DNA of 33,810 nt from Nitratireductor indicus C115 (GCF_000300515.1 NZ_AMSI01000023.1:1-33810); one strand, 5' to 3'. Positions 9,457 through 18,892 are shown, counted from the stretch's first letter. Made by a program: numbers and translations. Notes: generated by a model from the sequence alone, not told the origin.

Positions 9457-10446
9457 ATGTCCCTGAAGCGTCTACTTCGCGTTGTGGCCCTGGCGTCCGT
9501 CACGGTCGCTTCCGCTGGCTCGGCTTTTGCGGCAACCCAATGGACGATGGCATCGGGCTATCCGGAGAGCAGTTTTTTCACGAAGAACATCCGCAAATTC
9601 ATCGAAGCGGTTGAGGAACGTACCAAGGGCGAGCTCAAGATCGACCTGCGTTCGAACGACAGCCTCATCAAGCTCGACAACATCAAGCGCGCCGTTCAGT
9701 CCGGTCAGGTGCAGATCGGTGAAATCCGCATGGGTGTTTATGGCAATGAGCAGGAAATGTTCAATCTGGACAATATCCCTGGTGTCGTGCCGACCTTCGA
9801 CAAGTCCTGGAAATTGATGGAGGCTCAGAAGCCCTATTACGACCAGTGGTTTGGCCGCAATGGCATGCGCGTCATCACATATGTGGCATGGCCGGGGCAG
9901 GGGTTCTTCACCAAGGAACCTATCGGATCGCTGGACGACCTGAAGGGCGTCAAGCTGCGCATCTATTCCCAGCAGACCCAGATCATGGGCGAAAAACTCG
10001 GCACGGAAGCGATTATCCTTCCCTTTGCCGAAGTCCCGCAGGCATTCGCGACCGGTATGATCCAAGCTCTCTGGACGAGTGCGCAGTCGGGCACCGACGT
10101 TCAGGTCTGGGATTATCTGAAGGTCTTCACCTACACCGGCACGATGCACAACAAGAACGCGGTCATCGTCAATGAACGCGCTTTGCGTGGGTTGCCCGAG
10201 GACGTTCGCCAGATCGTTATCGAGGAAGGCGAGGCTGCTACGGCACGCGGTTGGGAGATGGCAAAGGAAGCCAGCAAGGAACGTGAGGATATTCTCAAGG
10301 AGCACGGCATGGCGCTGAATGAAGCGCCGAAAGATGTGCTCGACCGTATCGACGAGATCGGCAAGGAGATGGTGCAGGATTGGATGACGCGCGCCTCCGA
10401 CGAGGAAAAGGCCGTCTACGAGGCTTATCAGGCTTCGCTCGACTGA
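9457..10446 (+). CDS. dctP: TRAP transporter substrate-binding protein (DctP family)
   Basis: A 329-residue periplasmic binding protein of the DctP type, which captures an organic acid and delivers it to the DctQM membrane complex. It begins with a Sec signal peptide (basic MSLKR, hydrophobic core, ASAGSAFA cleavage site near residue 25). The conserved arginine that pairs with the ligand carboxylate is probably in KLRIYSQQT, and ALWTSAQSG is the usual second ligand loop region. The start at 9457 is chosen because GGAGA lies six bases upstream and the signal peptide begins there; the open frame extends 33 codons upstream without a signal peptide. It is first in a three-gene operon (31 bases to dctQ). 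Confidence 0.9.
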   Translation: MSLKRLLRVVALASVTVASAGSAFAATQWTMASGYPESSFFTKNIRKFIEAVEERTKGELKIDLRSNDSLIKLDNIKRAVQSGQVQIGEIRMGVYGNEQEMFNLDNIPGVVPTFDKSWKLMEAQKPYYDQWFGRNGMRVITYVAWPGQGFFTKEPIGSLDDLKGVKLRIYSQQTQIMGEKLGTEAIILPFAEVPQAFATGMIQALWTSAQSGTDVQVWDYLKVFTYTGTMHNKNAVIVNERALRGLPEDVRQIVIEEGEAATARGWEMAKEASKEREDILKEHGMALNEAPKDVLDRIDEIGKEMVQDWMTRASDEEKAVYEAYQASLD

Positions 10447-10477
10447 TCCGTCAATCCCGGTAAAGGAGAATCGGCTC

Positions 10478-10996
10478 ATGATCCGACGTGTCTTGGACAG
10501 CCTCTATGAGGCGGCTGGCTATCTGGCAGCAATATTCCTGATCGGTATCGGTGTGACGATCATCGTCCAGGTGGTGGCCCGCGCCATGTCGGTTACCGTC
10601 GACTCCACGGAGGCGGCCGGGCTTTGCCTGGCCGCCGCGACCTTCTTCGGTCTTGCGCATACCTTCCGCCATGGCGGGCACGTGCGGATCACGCTCGTGA
10701 TCGATCATCTGCCGGCGGGGCCGAAGAGGCTTTTCGAGATATTCAATTGCATCGTCGCCGGCGCGGCGATTTGCTTTCTCGCCTGGCACATCATCGCCCT
10801 GACATTCCAGTCTTACAGCTATCACGATGTCAGCCCCGGCCTTCTTGCCATGCCGTTCTGGATACCGCAGGCGGGCGTTTCGGCAGGTGTGGTGCTCTTC
10901 GCCATCGCGATCCTGGACGATCTGGCGAAGGTGCTTCTGGGGAGAGCGCCGAGCTACGATGCCGACGTGCATCCTGAAGACATCCACGCGGAGTAG
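10478..10996 (+). CDS. dctQ: TRAP transporter small membrane subunit (DctQ family)
   Basis: A 172-residue membrane protein with four predicted hydrophobic segments (about residues 12-35, 48-66, 85-108 and 125-150), as usual for DctQ. The typical features are VARAMSV after the first helix and the TFRHGGHVRI loop. It lies 31 bases after dctP with AAAGGAGA before its ATG and is followed after eight bases by dctM, giving the standard P-Q-M order. DctQ stabilises the large subunit; it has no catalytic role of its own. Confidence 0.88.
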   Translation: MIRRVLDSLYEAAGYLAAIFLIGIGVTIIVQVVARAMSVTVDSTEAAGLCLAAATFFGLAHTFRHGGHVRITLVIDHLPAGPKRLFEIFNCIVAGAAICFLAWHIIALTFQSYSYHDVSPGLLAMPFWIPQAGVSAGVVLFAIAILDDLAKVLLGRAPSYDADVHPEDIHAE

Positions 10997-11004
10997 GCTT
11001 CTTC

Positions 11005-12306
11005 ATGGACATGACCTTCATATCCGCCATCGTTCTGGCAATTCTGATTTTCGGCTTTTTGGCGGCAGGCGTCTGGGTTTCGGTTACGCTTCTGGCAGCC
11101 GGCATGCTGATGATGGGGCTTTTCACCTCTGCGCCGACCGGCTCGCTCATTGCTTCCACCCTGTGGGACAGCAGCTGGGGCTGGGCCCTGACATCTTTGC
11201 CGCTGTTCGTATGGATGGGAGAAATTCTCTTCCGCTCAAACCTTTCCGCCAACATGTTCAAGGGCCTGTCTCCGCTGGTGGGGCGGCTGCCGGGCGGCCT
11301 GCTCCACGTGAACATATTGGGCTGTGGCGTTCTGGCGGCGATCACCGGTTCATCTGCAGTCACCTGCGCTACCATAGGCCGCATGACGGTTCCGGAACTC
11401 TCCAAGCGCGACTATCCCACCAACATGACAGTGGGAACGCTGGCGGGATCGGGCACTCTGGGCCTTCTCATTCCGCCCTCGATCATCATGATCGTCTATG
11501 GCGTGACGGCGGAGCAATCGATCGGCCGCCTGTTCATTGCCGGCGTTCTTCCGGGTATTCTGCTGATTGTCCTGTTCATGGGCTATACGTCCCTTTGGAG
11601 CCTTCTCAATCGCGACAGAATGCCAAAGCGTGACAAGGCTCCGGATTTCCGCGCGAAGCTGGAAGGACTGCGCAACCTGTTGCCGGCCGTCGGCCTGATC
11701 GCATTGGTGATCGGGTCGATCTACGGTGGATTTGCAACGCCGACCGAGGCCGCGGTGATCGGTGTCATCGGCGCGCTGATCCTGTCTGCCCTCAGCGGAA
11801 CCCTGAACCGGGCAAACTTCATGCAGGGCGTCATGGCGGCCGTACGCACCTCCTGCATGATCTCCTTCATCATCGCCTGTGCGGCCTGTCTGTCGATTGC
11901 CGTCGCCTTCGTGGATTTGCCTCGCGAACTTGCAACCTGGGTGGATGGACTCAACCTCTCGCCCTACGCGTTGCTTTTCGTCCTGGCGATACTGATCCTC
12001 ATTCTGGGCTGTTTCCTCGAAGGCATCTCGATCATCGTGCTGACATCTTCTGTGATGTTGCCGATGGTGCAGACGGCAGGCGTCGATCTGGTCTGGTTCG
12101 GCATCTTCATCACGATCCTCATCGAGGCGGCGCAGATTACACCGCCCGTAGGCTTCAACCTGTTCGTGATGCAGAGTGTTACAGGCGAGAACATCCTGAC
12201 GGTGGCAAAGGCCACCTTTCCGTTCTTCCTGTTGTTGATGGCGCTGCTTGCGATGATCACGGCATTTCCGGAGATCGTGCTCTGGCTGCCGAAATTCATG
12301 AACTGA
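11005..12306 (+). CDS. dctM: TRAP transporter large permease subunit (DctM family)
   Basis: A 433-residue polytopic protein with about a dozen hydrophobic helices. DctM carries out sodium-driven uptake of the substrate handed over by DctP. The family blocks GSSAVTCATIG, GTLGLLIPPSIIMIVYG, ATPTEAAVIG and QITPPVGFNLFV are all present, the glycine/proline-rich loops being those that line the transport site. It is complete and of normal size. The operon ends with a hairpin ten bases beyond the stop codon. Confidence 0.91.
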   Translation: MDMTFISAIVLAILIFGFLAAGVWVSVTLLAAGMLMMGLFTSAPTGSLIASTLWDSSWGWALTSLPLFVWMGEILFRSNLSANMFKGLSPLVGRLPGGLLHVNILGCGVLAAITGSSAVTCATIGRMTVPELSKRDYPTNMTVGTLAGSGTLGLLIPPSIIMIVYGVTAEQSIGRLFIAGVLPGILLIVLFMGYTSLWSLLNRDRMPKRDKAPDFRAKLEGLRNLLPAVGLIALVIGSIYGGFATPTEAAVIGVIGALILSALSGTLNRANFMQGVMAAVRTSCMISFIIACAACLSIAVAFVDLPRELATWVDGLNLSPYALLFVLAILILILGCFLEGISIIVLTSSVMLPMVQTAGVDLVWFGIFITILIEAAQITPPVGFNLFVMQSVTGENILTVAKATFPFFLLLMALLAMITAFPEIVLWLPKFMN

Positions 12307-12315
12307 CATGAACCT

Positions 12316-12337
12316 GCAAGGGGCTTTCGCCCCTTGC
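12316..12337. terminator. hairpin between the TRAP operon and the convergent ABC operon
   Basis: GCAAGGGGC (12316-12324) and GCCCCTTGC (12329-12337) form a perfect 9-bp stem with a TTTC loop, 10 bases after the dctM stop and 42 bases beyond the rraA-like stop on the other strand. Neither side has a T-run, so termination may be partly Rho-dependent. Its place between convergent operons suggests it serves both. Confidence 0.65.
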
Positions 12338-12378
12338 TCGCATGCGGGGAAACAGCGTTCTCCGGCGTCGCCGTCGGG

Positions 12379-13050
12379 TTACTCCAATGCGGCGGCGACC
12401 ATTTTGCTGGCGCCTGAAAGGTCGCCAAGCTTTTCCCCGGCCTCGATGCGGCCCCGGTTCCGGTTCGCACGGGCCTGACGTTGCGCGCCCTCGACGAGCA
12501 CTTCCTGTGCTTCGTCCGGCGGTAAAACCAGAACGCCGCAATTGTCGAGCATCACGACATCGCCCGGCATCACCGGCACGTTGCCGCAGGACACCGGCTT
12601 GTTGAGACTGCCACCAAGGTCGTTAAGGCGTGTGGTGATGCCTGAAATACCGGTGCAGAAAACGGGCAGGCCGACCTCGATGATTTCCTCCGCATCGGTG
12701 CAGGGACCGTCGAGCACGACCGCTATTGCACCTGCCACCTTCGCGGCGAAGGCCACGCCGCCGCCAAGGCAGGCATGGCGGGTATCGCCAAGCCGGTCGA
12801 TCACCAGGACGTCACCTGGCCTGATCGCCGAGATCGCATGGTGCAGAAGTGTCGAATCCGTCCCCGGAATGGCGACTGTCACGGCGGTTCCAACCAGAGT
12901 GCCATGGATCGGGGCGATGGGGCGCAGCCGGTGGCTGACAAAACCGCGATGCCGGAAATGCCCGATCGTGGCCACTTCCACTGCGCCGAAACCCTCGATG
13001 AGGGAAGCGTCGATGCGGGAGGGTTCGGCGCCGATATGATATTTCTTCAT
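12379..13050 (-). CDS. RraA-family protein (HMG/CHA aldolase-like fold)
   Basis: A 223-residue RraA-like protein. Relatives are 4-hydroxy-4-methyl-2-oxoglutarate aldolases and oxaloacetate decarboxylases that bind pyruvate enolate through an Arg-Asp pair; true RraA inhibits RNase E. Core blocks are PGDVLVIDRLGDT, GGGVAFAAKVAGAIAVVLDG, and the C-terminal NVPVMPGDVVMLDNCGVLVLP. Where relatives have DGxxRD, this protein has DGPCTD, so Thr118 replaces the enolate-binding arginine while Asp119 remains. That argues for a changed reaction or loss of aldolase activity. The start at 13050 has GAAGGAGC just upstream; the alternative at 13074 overlaps the ATPase gene. It is the last gene of the ABC operon (10 bases after the ATPase). 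Confidence 0.78.
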   Translation of the reverse strand: MKKYHIGAEPSRIDASLIEGFGAVEVATIGHFRHRGFVSHRLRPIAPIHGTLVGTAVTVAIPGTDSTLLHHAISAIRPGDVLVIDRLGDTRHACLGGGVAFAAKVAGAIAVVLDGPCTDAEEIIEVGLPVFCTGISGITTRLNDLGGSLNKPVSCGNVPVMPGDVVMLDNCGVLVLPPDEAQEVLVEGAQRQARANRNRGRIEAGEKLGDLSGASKMVAAALE

Positions 13051-13060
13051 GGAAGCTCCT

Positions 13061-14695
13061 TCATGATCCCGCATTGCCGGTGCGGCTCGCGGGGGAAATC
13101 AGCCTGCCGCTTCCCGGCACCGCCGCAAGAAGCTCGCGCGTATAGTTTTCGCGGGGATGGGCAAAAAGTTCGGCTGGCTCTTCCTGTTCCACGATGCGGC
13201 CCTGGCGCATCACCGCGATGCGGTCGCAGATGCGCGAAGCCACCCGCAGGTCATGGGTGATGAAAAGCAGGCCGAACTGAAGCCGCTCCTGCATTTCCGC
13301 CAGAAGGTCGAGAATCTGTGCCTGAACCGAAACGTCGAGCGCCGACACGCTCTCGTCGGCGATCAGCAGCTGAGGCTCCACCGCCAGTGCTCTGGCGATG
13401 CAGATGCGCTGGCGCTGGCCACCGGAAAATTCATGCGGAAAACGTGCCGCCGCCGACCGGTCGAGACCGACGGCTTCAAGAAGATCGAGCGCCCGTTCCT
13501 TGGCTTTCGCGCGCGACAGGCCGTGGATGATCGGGCCTTCGGCAATAGCGTTTCCCGCCGTCTGCCGTGGGTCGAGTGCGGTGTAAGGGTCCTGGAAGAC
13601 GATCTGCACCCGCTGGCGCGCGGCGCGCAACGCAGCTCCCTGCAAGCCGGAAAATGTCTCGCCGGAAATCACCAGATCGCCCTGGTCCGGCTCCACCAGA
13701 CGGATGACGCATTGCGCCAATGTCGATTTGCCCGACCCGCTTTCACCCACCAGCCCGACTGTTTCGCCGCGCCTGATCGTCAGGTCGACATTGTCCACGG
13801 CCCGCACCTCACGGGTGGTTCCCAGAACCGTCCGGCTGGTGAAAAGCTTGGCAACGCCGCTCGCTTTCAGAACCGTCTCTGTGAGACCTGAGCGAGCGTG
13901 GCGCGGCTCCAGCTTCGGCACGGCGGCGAGGAGTTTTTGAGTGTATTCGGCTTTGGGATGCGCCAGAACCTCTGCTGCGGGGCCGATCTCCACCAGCCGA
14001 CCCTGCCGCATGACGGCCACCCGGTCGGCGATTTCGGCAACGACGCCGAAATCATGGGTGATGAACAGGATGCCGGTTCCGTGCTTTTCGCGCAGGTCGA
14101 GCATCAGCTTGAGAATCTGCGCCTGCGTGGTGACATCGAGCGCGGTCGTCGGTTCGTCCGCGATCAGCAACGAAGGATCGAGCGCAAGTGCTGAGGCAAT
14201 CATCACCCGCTGGCACTGGCCGCCGGACAGCTGGTGCGGATAGGCGTTGAAGATCTCCTCGGGATTGGGCAGCCGCACCTCGCGAAACAGGTCGATGACG
14301 CGGGCCTTGATGGCGTCAGGGCGCAGGTCGGTGTGCAGCTTGAAGGTCTCGGAAACTTGCTTGCCGACGGTATAGATGGGGTTCAGGGCGGCAATCGGCT
14401 CCTGGAAGATCATGGCCAGCCGGCTGCCGGCCATTTTCCGGCGTGTCGATGCGGGCAACGTCAAAAGGTCCGTGCCCTCGAACGAAACCTGCCCGCTGGC
14501 GCGCGGCAGGTTTGGGGGCAGGAGCCCCATCGTGGCCATGGCCGTCAGCGATTTGCCCGAGCCGGTTTCCCCGACGATGCAGAGTATCTCTCCCTTCGCC
14601 AGTGAGAAGGAGAGATCCTCCACCGCATAGGCGCGGTCCGCGCCGGCAGGCAGCGGAACGAAGAGATTGCGGATATCCAGCAGGGGCGCTGTCAT
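13061..14695 (-). CDS. fused double ABC-transporter ATPase (peptide/glutathione type)
   Basis: A 544-residue protein with two complete ABC ATPase domains that power a family 5 importer from the cytoplasmic face. Domain 1 (about residues 5-255) has Walker A GETGSGKS, signature LSGGQCQR and Walker [13 protein letters not shown]. Domain 2 (about 285-530) has [16 protein letters not shown] and [12 protein letters not shown]. Both therefore look competent for ATP hydrolysis. The C-terminal oligopeptide/dipeptide-transporter extension follows each domain. Fusion in one chain is the arrangement of GsiA, the glutathione importer ATPase, rather than the separate DppD/DppF. Its ATG overlaps the creatininase-family stop by four bases, so translation is coupled. 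Confidence 0.9.
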   Translation of the reverse strand: MTAPLLDIRNLFVPLPAGADRAYAVEDLSFSLAKGEILCIVGETGSGKSLTAMATMGLLPPNLPRASGQVSFEGTDLLTLPASTRRKMAGSRLAMIFQEPIAALNPIYTVGKQVSETFKLHTDLRPDAIKARVIDLFREVRLPNPEEIFNAYPHQLSGGQCQRVMIASALALDPSLLIADEPTTALDVTTQAQILKLMLDLREKHGTGILFITHDFGVVAEIADRVAVMRQGRLVEIGPAAEVLAHPKAEYTQKLLAAVPKLEPRHARSGLTETVLKASGVAKLFTSRTVLGTTREVRAVDNVDLTIRRGETVGLVGESGSGKSTLAQCVIRLVEPDQGDLVISGETFSGLQGAALRAARQRVQIVFQDPYTALDPRQTAGNAIAEGPIIHGLSRAKAKERALDLLEAVGLDRSAAARFPHEFSGGQRQRICIARALAVEPQLLIADESVSALDVSVQAQILDLLAEMQERLQFGLLFITHDLRVASRICDRIAVMRQGRIVEQEEPAELFAHPRENYTRELLAAVPGSGRLISPASRTGNAGS

Positions 14696-15510
14696 CCCCT
14701 TGCTCCGGGTGCTTCAGCCGCAAAGGGCCGGCGTGGATCGCAAAGACGCATATGCTCGACGAAACGTGCGACAGTACCGGTGACGTGCTCGAAGATGCGC
14801 CGCCCGGCCTCGGCGGAGGCCAGTCCGGCATTTCCCCCGAGCATTCCGTCGGCGTTCACCTCATCCGCATTGAGCGGCAGGTTGACCTGCATGCCCTCGA
14901 AGCGCACTCCCGCCGTCGAGGACCCGGGCAGGCCGAAGGCCGGGCTAGGGGCCGAAGGACGCATCAGATCGGTCCGCATCTTGTCGGGATAGAGATAAAG
15001 ACCGAGAGAGGTCAGAGGGTCCGCGCCATGGCCCCGCGCATTCGCAGCCTCTGTGCCGTAAAGTTCGTTCCACAACTCAGCGGGAATGGAACGCCACAGG
15101 TCGATGGAAGCCACCGCCACGCCGCGTTCGCGCCGCAGCTTGCGCTGCACCTGGTCGATCAGGGTGGTATTTGTCGTATGGCCGTTGAGAACGATCAGGC
15201 GTTCGATGCCATGGTCGAGAAACGACACCAGCATGTCTTCGACCAACGCAGTGAAGGTGGGGGCGCGAAGCTGGATCCCTCCGGGAAAACCCCGGAAGAA
15301 CTCCGCATAGCCGAAGGGCAGGCAGGGGGCCGCGATGGCACCCGAAAGCTCTGCCGATTTCACCGCGACCGCATCGGCAATCGCATAATCGCCCATGGGC
15401 GCATGCGGGCCTTGCTCCTCCTGGCTGCCGAAGGGCAGGAGGATGACCGTTTCGGGGGAAAGACGGTCGCGGAACTCCGCGACCGTCATGTCTTTCAGGG
15501 CGTGTTTCAA
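14692..15510 (-). CDS. creatininase-family amidohydrolase
   Basis: A protein of about 272 residues of the creatininase family, metal-dependent hydrolases of cyclic or N-formyl amides (creatinine, formamidopyrimidine precursors, mycofactocin peptide). The metal-site motifs are present: the glutamate and histidine of GSQEEQGPHAPMGDYAIAD, the aspartate in that same stretch, and LIVLNGHTTN with its histidine. TTG at 15510 is preferred as start because AAAGG lies eight bases upstream and the family normally has a few residues before the first strand (here KDMTVAEF); ATG at 15489 is the alternative and has a poor ribosome-binding site. It is embedded in the ABC operon, so its substrate is probably what the importer brings in. 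Confidence 0.82.
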   Translation of the reverse strand: MKHALKDMTVAEFRDRLSPETVILLPFGSQEEQGPHAPMGDYAIADAVAVKSAELSGAIAAPCLPFGYAEFFRGFPGGIQLRAPTFTALVEDMLVSFLDHGIERLIVLNGHTTNTTLIDQVQRKLRRERGVAVASIDLWRSIPAELWNELYGTEAANARGHGADPLTSLGLYLYPDKMRTDLMRPSAPSPAFGLPGSSTAGVRFEGMQVNLPLNADEVNADGMLGGNAGLASAEAGRRIFEHVTGTVARFVEHMRLCDPRRPFAAEAPGARG

Positions 15511-15527
15511 CTCTCGCCTTTCCGCGA

Positions 15528-17102
15528 TCAGAGGGCCATGTAATCGCCGAACATCCGCATCTCGCCATCCGGACGCGGCACGAACTCGATGTCGGAGCGG
15601 TGCGCCCAGTTGTAGACGCTCTTCCACAGGTAGTAGCCGGGCGTAACGTCCTGCCATGCCTGCGAAAGCTTGAGATAGGCCGCGCGCCTGCTTTCGAAAT
15701 CGGTCGCCTCCTCGAAGACCTTGCCGGCAGCGAGATATTCGGGCGTCGGGTCCCAGGTCTTCCAGTGCGCGGTGGCGCGGCTGGAGGTCGGGCCCCAGTC
15801 GAGCCACAGCGGCTGATAGGGATCTCCGGGAATGAAGTCTGTCGACATCGACATGTTCATCATGTGGTAGGGCCGCGTGTAGACGAGCTGGAAATTGTCC
15901 AGAATGACCGCCTGCACATTGACGCCGACCTGGCGCCACATCTCCACCATGATCTCGGCCGCCGCCTCGTAATTGGGATAGAAGGAGCGCGTGATGTGCC
16001 AGCGCAGCGTCTCTCCCTTGTAACGCGACTTCTCGATCAGGGCGCGGGCCGCCGCCGGATCGTAAGGCAGCGGGTTCTTCATGTCCGGATCGTAGAACTT
16101 GCCGTATTCGGGGAAGTTGAACGGCACCGCCGGATGGAAGGTCGTGTCGCCGAACAGGGCCTGCACGATCGAATCCATATCGATTGCCTGAACCATGCCC
16201 TTGCGCAGGTTCACGTCCACCAGCGGGTTGTCTTCCGGATCGGGCCGGGTGTTGAACGCGAAAGCCGGATAATTGCCCGCGAGCGCTCGGGCAAGCGTGA
16301 CGTTGTCATAGCTTGCGAGCTGGGCTTCCTGATCGGTCGGGATATTGGCGATGAAATCGAACTCGCCCGAAACGAGGCCGGCCATACGGCCGGCGAATTC
16401 CGGCACGATCTTCCAGATCACCTTTTCGGCAGGCGGGGGGCCTTCCCAGTAATCGTCGAAGGCTTCCATCTCCAGCACCTCGCCCGAGCGGAAGGTGGTG
16501 ACACGGTACGGGCCGGTGCCGATGGGCGCTTGGCCGAACGCATCGACGCCGACATCGAGATAGTGCTTTTTGGGAACGACGAAACCGATATAGCCGGTGA
16601 GCTTGCCCGGAATATGCGGGTCTTCGCGCTCCGTTTCGATCTCAAGCGTCAGGTCGTCGATGGCCTCGACGCGCACGAAGCCTGCCGTGAAGGTCTTGCC
16701 GCGCGGCTCGAAAGGTTTCTCGCCCCATAGACGCTCGGGCCCGAGCGTGAAGGCTACGTCCTCGGCCGTCATCGTCTCGCCGTTGTGGAACTTAACGCCT
16801 TCGCGCAGTTTCAGCGTCCACACCTTGCCGTTCTGCGTCCATTCGGTGGCGAGGCCGGGTTTCAGGATCAGGCCTTCCTTGTCGCCGATATAGTCGCGCT
16901 CGACCAGATGCGAGTAGATATTGGGAAAGAAGCGGCGCGTGGTGGTGGAGATGCCGTTGATCGTGTTGATGTTGGCCCACAGATTGTCCACCGCCACGGT
17001 GATGGTGGGGCGGTTCTGTGCGAACGCCCGCGTGGTCGGTGAAGCAAGCGCGTAAAGCCCTGCGCCGAGCGAGTATTTTCCGAAAGTCCGTCTGGTAATC
17101 AT
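15528..17102 (-). CDS. ABC transporter substrate-binding protein, family 5, Tat-exported
   Basis: A 524-residue periplasmic binding protein of the DppA/OppA/GsiB type. The N-terminus has a twin-arginine signal (TRRTFGK at residues 3-9, hydrophobic stretch, cleavage near SPTTRAFA-QN), so it is likely exported folded by the Tat system. Typical blocks are LKPGLATEW, WTLKLREGVKFHNGE, TAEDVAFTL and GTGPYRV. Family members bind peptides, glutathione, nickel complexes or opines, and the pocket cannot be read here. It lies between the permeases and the creatininase-family gene in the same operon. Confidence 0.9.
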   Translation of the reverse strand: MITRRTFGKYSLGAGLYALASPTTRAFAQNRPTITVAVDNLWANINTINGISTTTRRFFPNIYSHLVERDYIGDKEGLILKPGLATEWTQNGKVWTLKLREGVKFHNGETMTAEDVAFTLGPERLWGEKPFEPRGKTFTAGFVRVEAIDDLTLEIETEREDPHIPGKLTGYIGFVVPKKHYLDVGVDAFGQAPIGTGPYRVTTFRSGEVLEMEAFDDYWEGPPPAEKVIWKIVPEFAGRMAGLVSGEFDFIANIPTDQEAQLASYDNVTLARALAGNYPAFAFNTRPDPEDNPLVDVNLRKGMVQAIDMDSIVQALFGDTTFHPAVPFNFPEYGKFYDPDMKNPLPYDPAAARALIEKSRYKGETLRWHITRSFYPNYEAAAEIMVEMWRQVGVNVQAVILDNFQLVYTRPYHMMNMSMSTDFIPGDPYQPLWLDWGPTSSRATAHWKTWDPTPEYLAAGKVFEEATDFESRRAAYLKLSQAWQDVTPGYYLWKSVYNWAHRSDIEFVPRPDGEMRMFGDYMAL

Positions 17103-17132
17103 CTGCCTGATTCCTTCCTTTCGAGAGTGGGT

Positions 17133-17975
17133 TCAGCTTTTTCTGGTCTTGAGCATCGGGTCGAGCCGGTCGCGGAGCGCATCCCCCAGGATCGACATCG
17201 AGAGTGTAATCACGAAGATGAGCACGCCCGGCCAAACGGAAATCCACCAGGCGGTGGAGAGATAGTCGCGCCCATCGCCAAGGATCTGGCCAAGGCTGGT
17301 GTTCGGCGGCTGGATGCCCAGTCCGAGAAACGACAGCGAGGTTTCCAGAAGAATGATCTGCGGGAAGGTCAGCGTCACCTGCACGATGAGCGCTGCCGCG
17401 ACATTCGGCAGGATGTGCTTGACGTAGAGTTGCAGGGGATGTGCGCCGAGGGCCACCACCGCCCGCGCATAAGGCTGCGAGGATGCGGACAAGACCACGC
17501 CGCGCGCAAGCCGCGCATAGGTCTCCCAGCCGAACAGCCCCATCAGGATGACGAACAGCGTCATCGAATTGCCGAAGAAGGCGAGAAGCGTCAGCGCTAT
17601 GAGGATGAAGGGCAGGGATGCCTGGAAGTCGACGATCATCATGAGCGTCTCTTCCACCCAGCCGCGGAAATGAGCGGCGATAAACCCGATCAGCGTGCCG
17701 AAGACGGCGCCGATGAGTGTGCCGGCCAGCGCGACCGAAAGCGACATCTGCAAGCCCGCGACCAGCCGGGCCACCATGTCGCGCCCGATGCGGTCGGTGC
17801 CGAGCGGATATTTTTCCGGTCCGCCGAGGAAAGCTGGAGGCTTGAGCCGGTTGAGCAGATCCTGGCTCGTCACCGCATGTCCTGTGAAGACATTGCCCAG
17901 GAGCGCGACGATCAGCACCGCCACCAGAACCAGCGCTGCAAGAATGACGATGATGGATGGACGGCTCTTCATCAT
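17133..17975 (-). CDS. ABC transporter permease (DppC/GsiD family)
   Basis: A 280-residue inner-membrane permease with a first membrane helix at residues 8-30, the N-terminal region ending in YPLGTDRIGRDM typical of the DppC side, and five further helices. The loop that docks on the ATPase is seen as YARAVVALGAHPLQLYVKHILPN. ATG at 17975 overlaps the upstream permease stop by four bases; ATG at 17972 is also possible and has better spacing to AAGGGGG. With its partner it forms the channel of the peptide/glutathione-type importer. Confidence 0.9.
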   Translation of the reverse strand: MMKSRPSIIVILAALVLVAVLIVALLGNVFTGHAVTSQDLLNRLKPPAFLGGPEKYPLGTDRIGRDMVARLVAGLQMSLSVALAGTLIGAVFGTLIGFIAAHFRGWVEETLMMIVDFQASLPFILIALTLLAFFGNSMTLFVILMGLFGWETYARLARGVVLSASSQPYARAVVALGAHPLQLYVKHILPNVAAALIVQVTLTFPQIILLETSLSFLGLGIQPPNTSLGQILGDGRDYLSTAWWISVWPGVLIFVITLSMSILGDALRDRLDPMLKTRKS

Positions 17976-18892
17976 GCCCCCTTGCGGATGCGCGGATCGA
18001 GGAGACCATAGGTCAGGTCGACGATGAGGTTGGCAAGCACCATCGTGGTCGCGATCACCAGAACCAGCCCCTGTACCAGCGCGAGGTCGCGCTGCGAGAC
18101 CGCGGTCACCAGCAGTCGTCCGACCCCGGGCCAGGCAAAGACTGTTTCCACCACGATAGCGCCCGCGATGAGCTGTCCGAGATTGAGGCCGATAATGGTG
18201 ACGATGGGGATCGCGGCATTGGGAAGGGCGTGGAAGAGAATGCGCTTGATGGCGGGCACCCCCTTTGCGGCGGCGGCGCGCATATAGGGCTTCTCCAGAA
18301 CCTCGAGCATTGCCGAGCGGGTGAAGCGGGCCAAGGTGCCGGCGGTGAAGGTGCCGAGCGTGATCGCCGGCATGATGAAATGCCAGATCGTGCCCGTTCC
18401 CGATGAGGGCAGAACCTGCAGGATCAGCGAAAAGAACAGGATCATCAGGATGCCGAGGAAGAAGTTCGGCAACGCGAAGCCGAACACGGCGAATGCCATG
18501 ATGGCCCGGTCGATGAAGCTGCCCCTGCGCAGGGCAGCCAGGATGCCTGCCGGAATGCCGATCAGTGCGGCCATCAGATAGGCGGCAAGGCCGAGGCTCA
18601 GCGTGGCTGGAACGCGCTCGAAGATGATATCGATCACCGGTCTGTGGTCGCGCAGCGAATCGCCGAACTGTCCGGTCGCCATCTGGGCGACATATTGCAG
18701 ATATTGAACGAAAAGCGGTTGGTCGAGGCCCCATTGCTGGCGGAACTGCTCGATCTCATCGGGCATCGCATCGCCGCCCAGCAGCGCCACCACCGGGTCG
18801 CCGGACGTCCGCAGCACGATGAATGTGAAGGTGACGACGAGCCAGAGCGTCAGGACCGTACGCAGAAATTTGATCAGCCAGAACCGAGTCAT
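17972..18892 (-). CDS. ABC transporter permease (DppB/GsiC family)
   Basis: A 306-residue permease with a membrane helix close to the N-terminus (residues 9-30), the GDPVVALLG periplasmic loop start, and the ATPase-docking loop around YMRAAAAKGVPAIKRILFHALPN. The C-terminus DLTYGLLDPRIRKG is the standard DppB ending. It is the first gene of the six-gene minus-strand operon and lies back to back with the LysR gene, sharing a 105-base intergenic region, so it is the likely point of LysR control. Confidence 0.91.
   Translation of the reverse strand: MTRFWLIKFLRTVLTLWLVVTFTFIVLRTSGDPVVALLGGDAMPDEIEQFRQQWGLDQPLFVQYLQYVAQMATGQFGDSLRDHRPVIDIIFERVPATLSLGLAAYLMAALIGIPAGILAALRRGSFIDRAIMAFAVFGFALPNFFLGILMILFFSLILQVLPSSGTGTIWHFIMPAITLGTFTAGTLARFTRSAMLEVLEKPYMRAAAAKGVPAIKRILFHALPNAAIPIVTIIGLNLGQLIAGAIVVETVFAWPGVGRLLVTAVSQRDLALVQGLVLVIATTMVLANLIVDLTYGLLDPRIRKGA

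Noticed and set aside
14692-15939. Long form (415 codons) of the creatininase-family protein
   Set aside because: The extra N-terminal part overlaps the binding-protein gene in another frame and has no family similarity.
15600-16730. 376-codon plus-strand frame opposite the ABC binding-protein gene
   Set aside because: The opposite strand has a Tat signal and full family 5 motifs; this frame has none and is rich in Arg, His and Val as expected of a shadow.
17133-18734. Long form (533 codons) of the DppC-type permease
   Set aside because: The extension overlaps the DppB-type permease gene; the real start is in the ATGA overlap at 17975.
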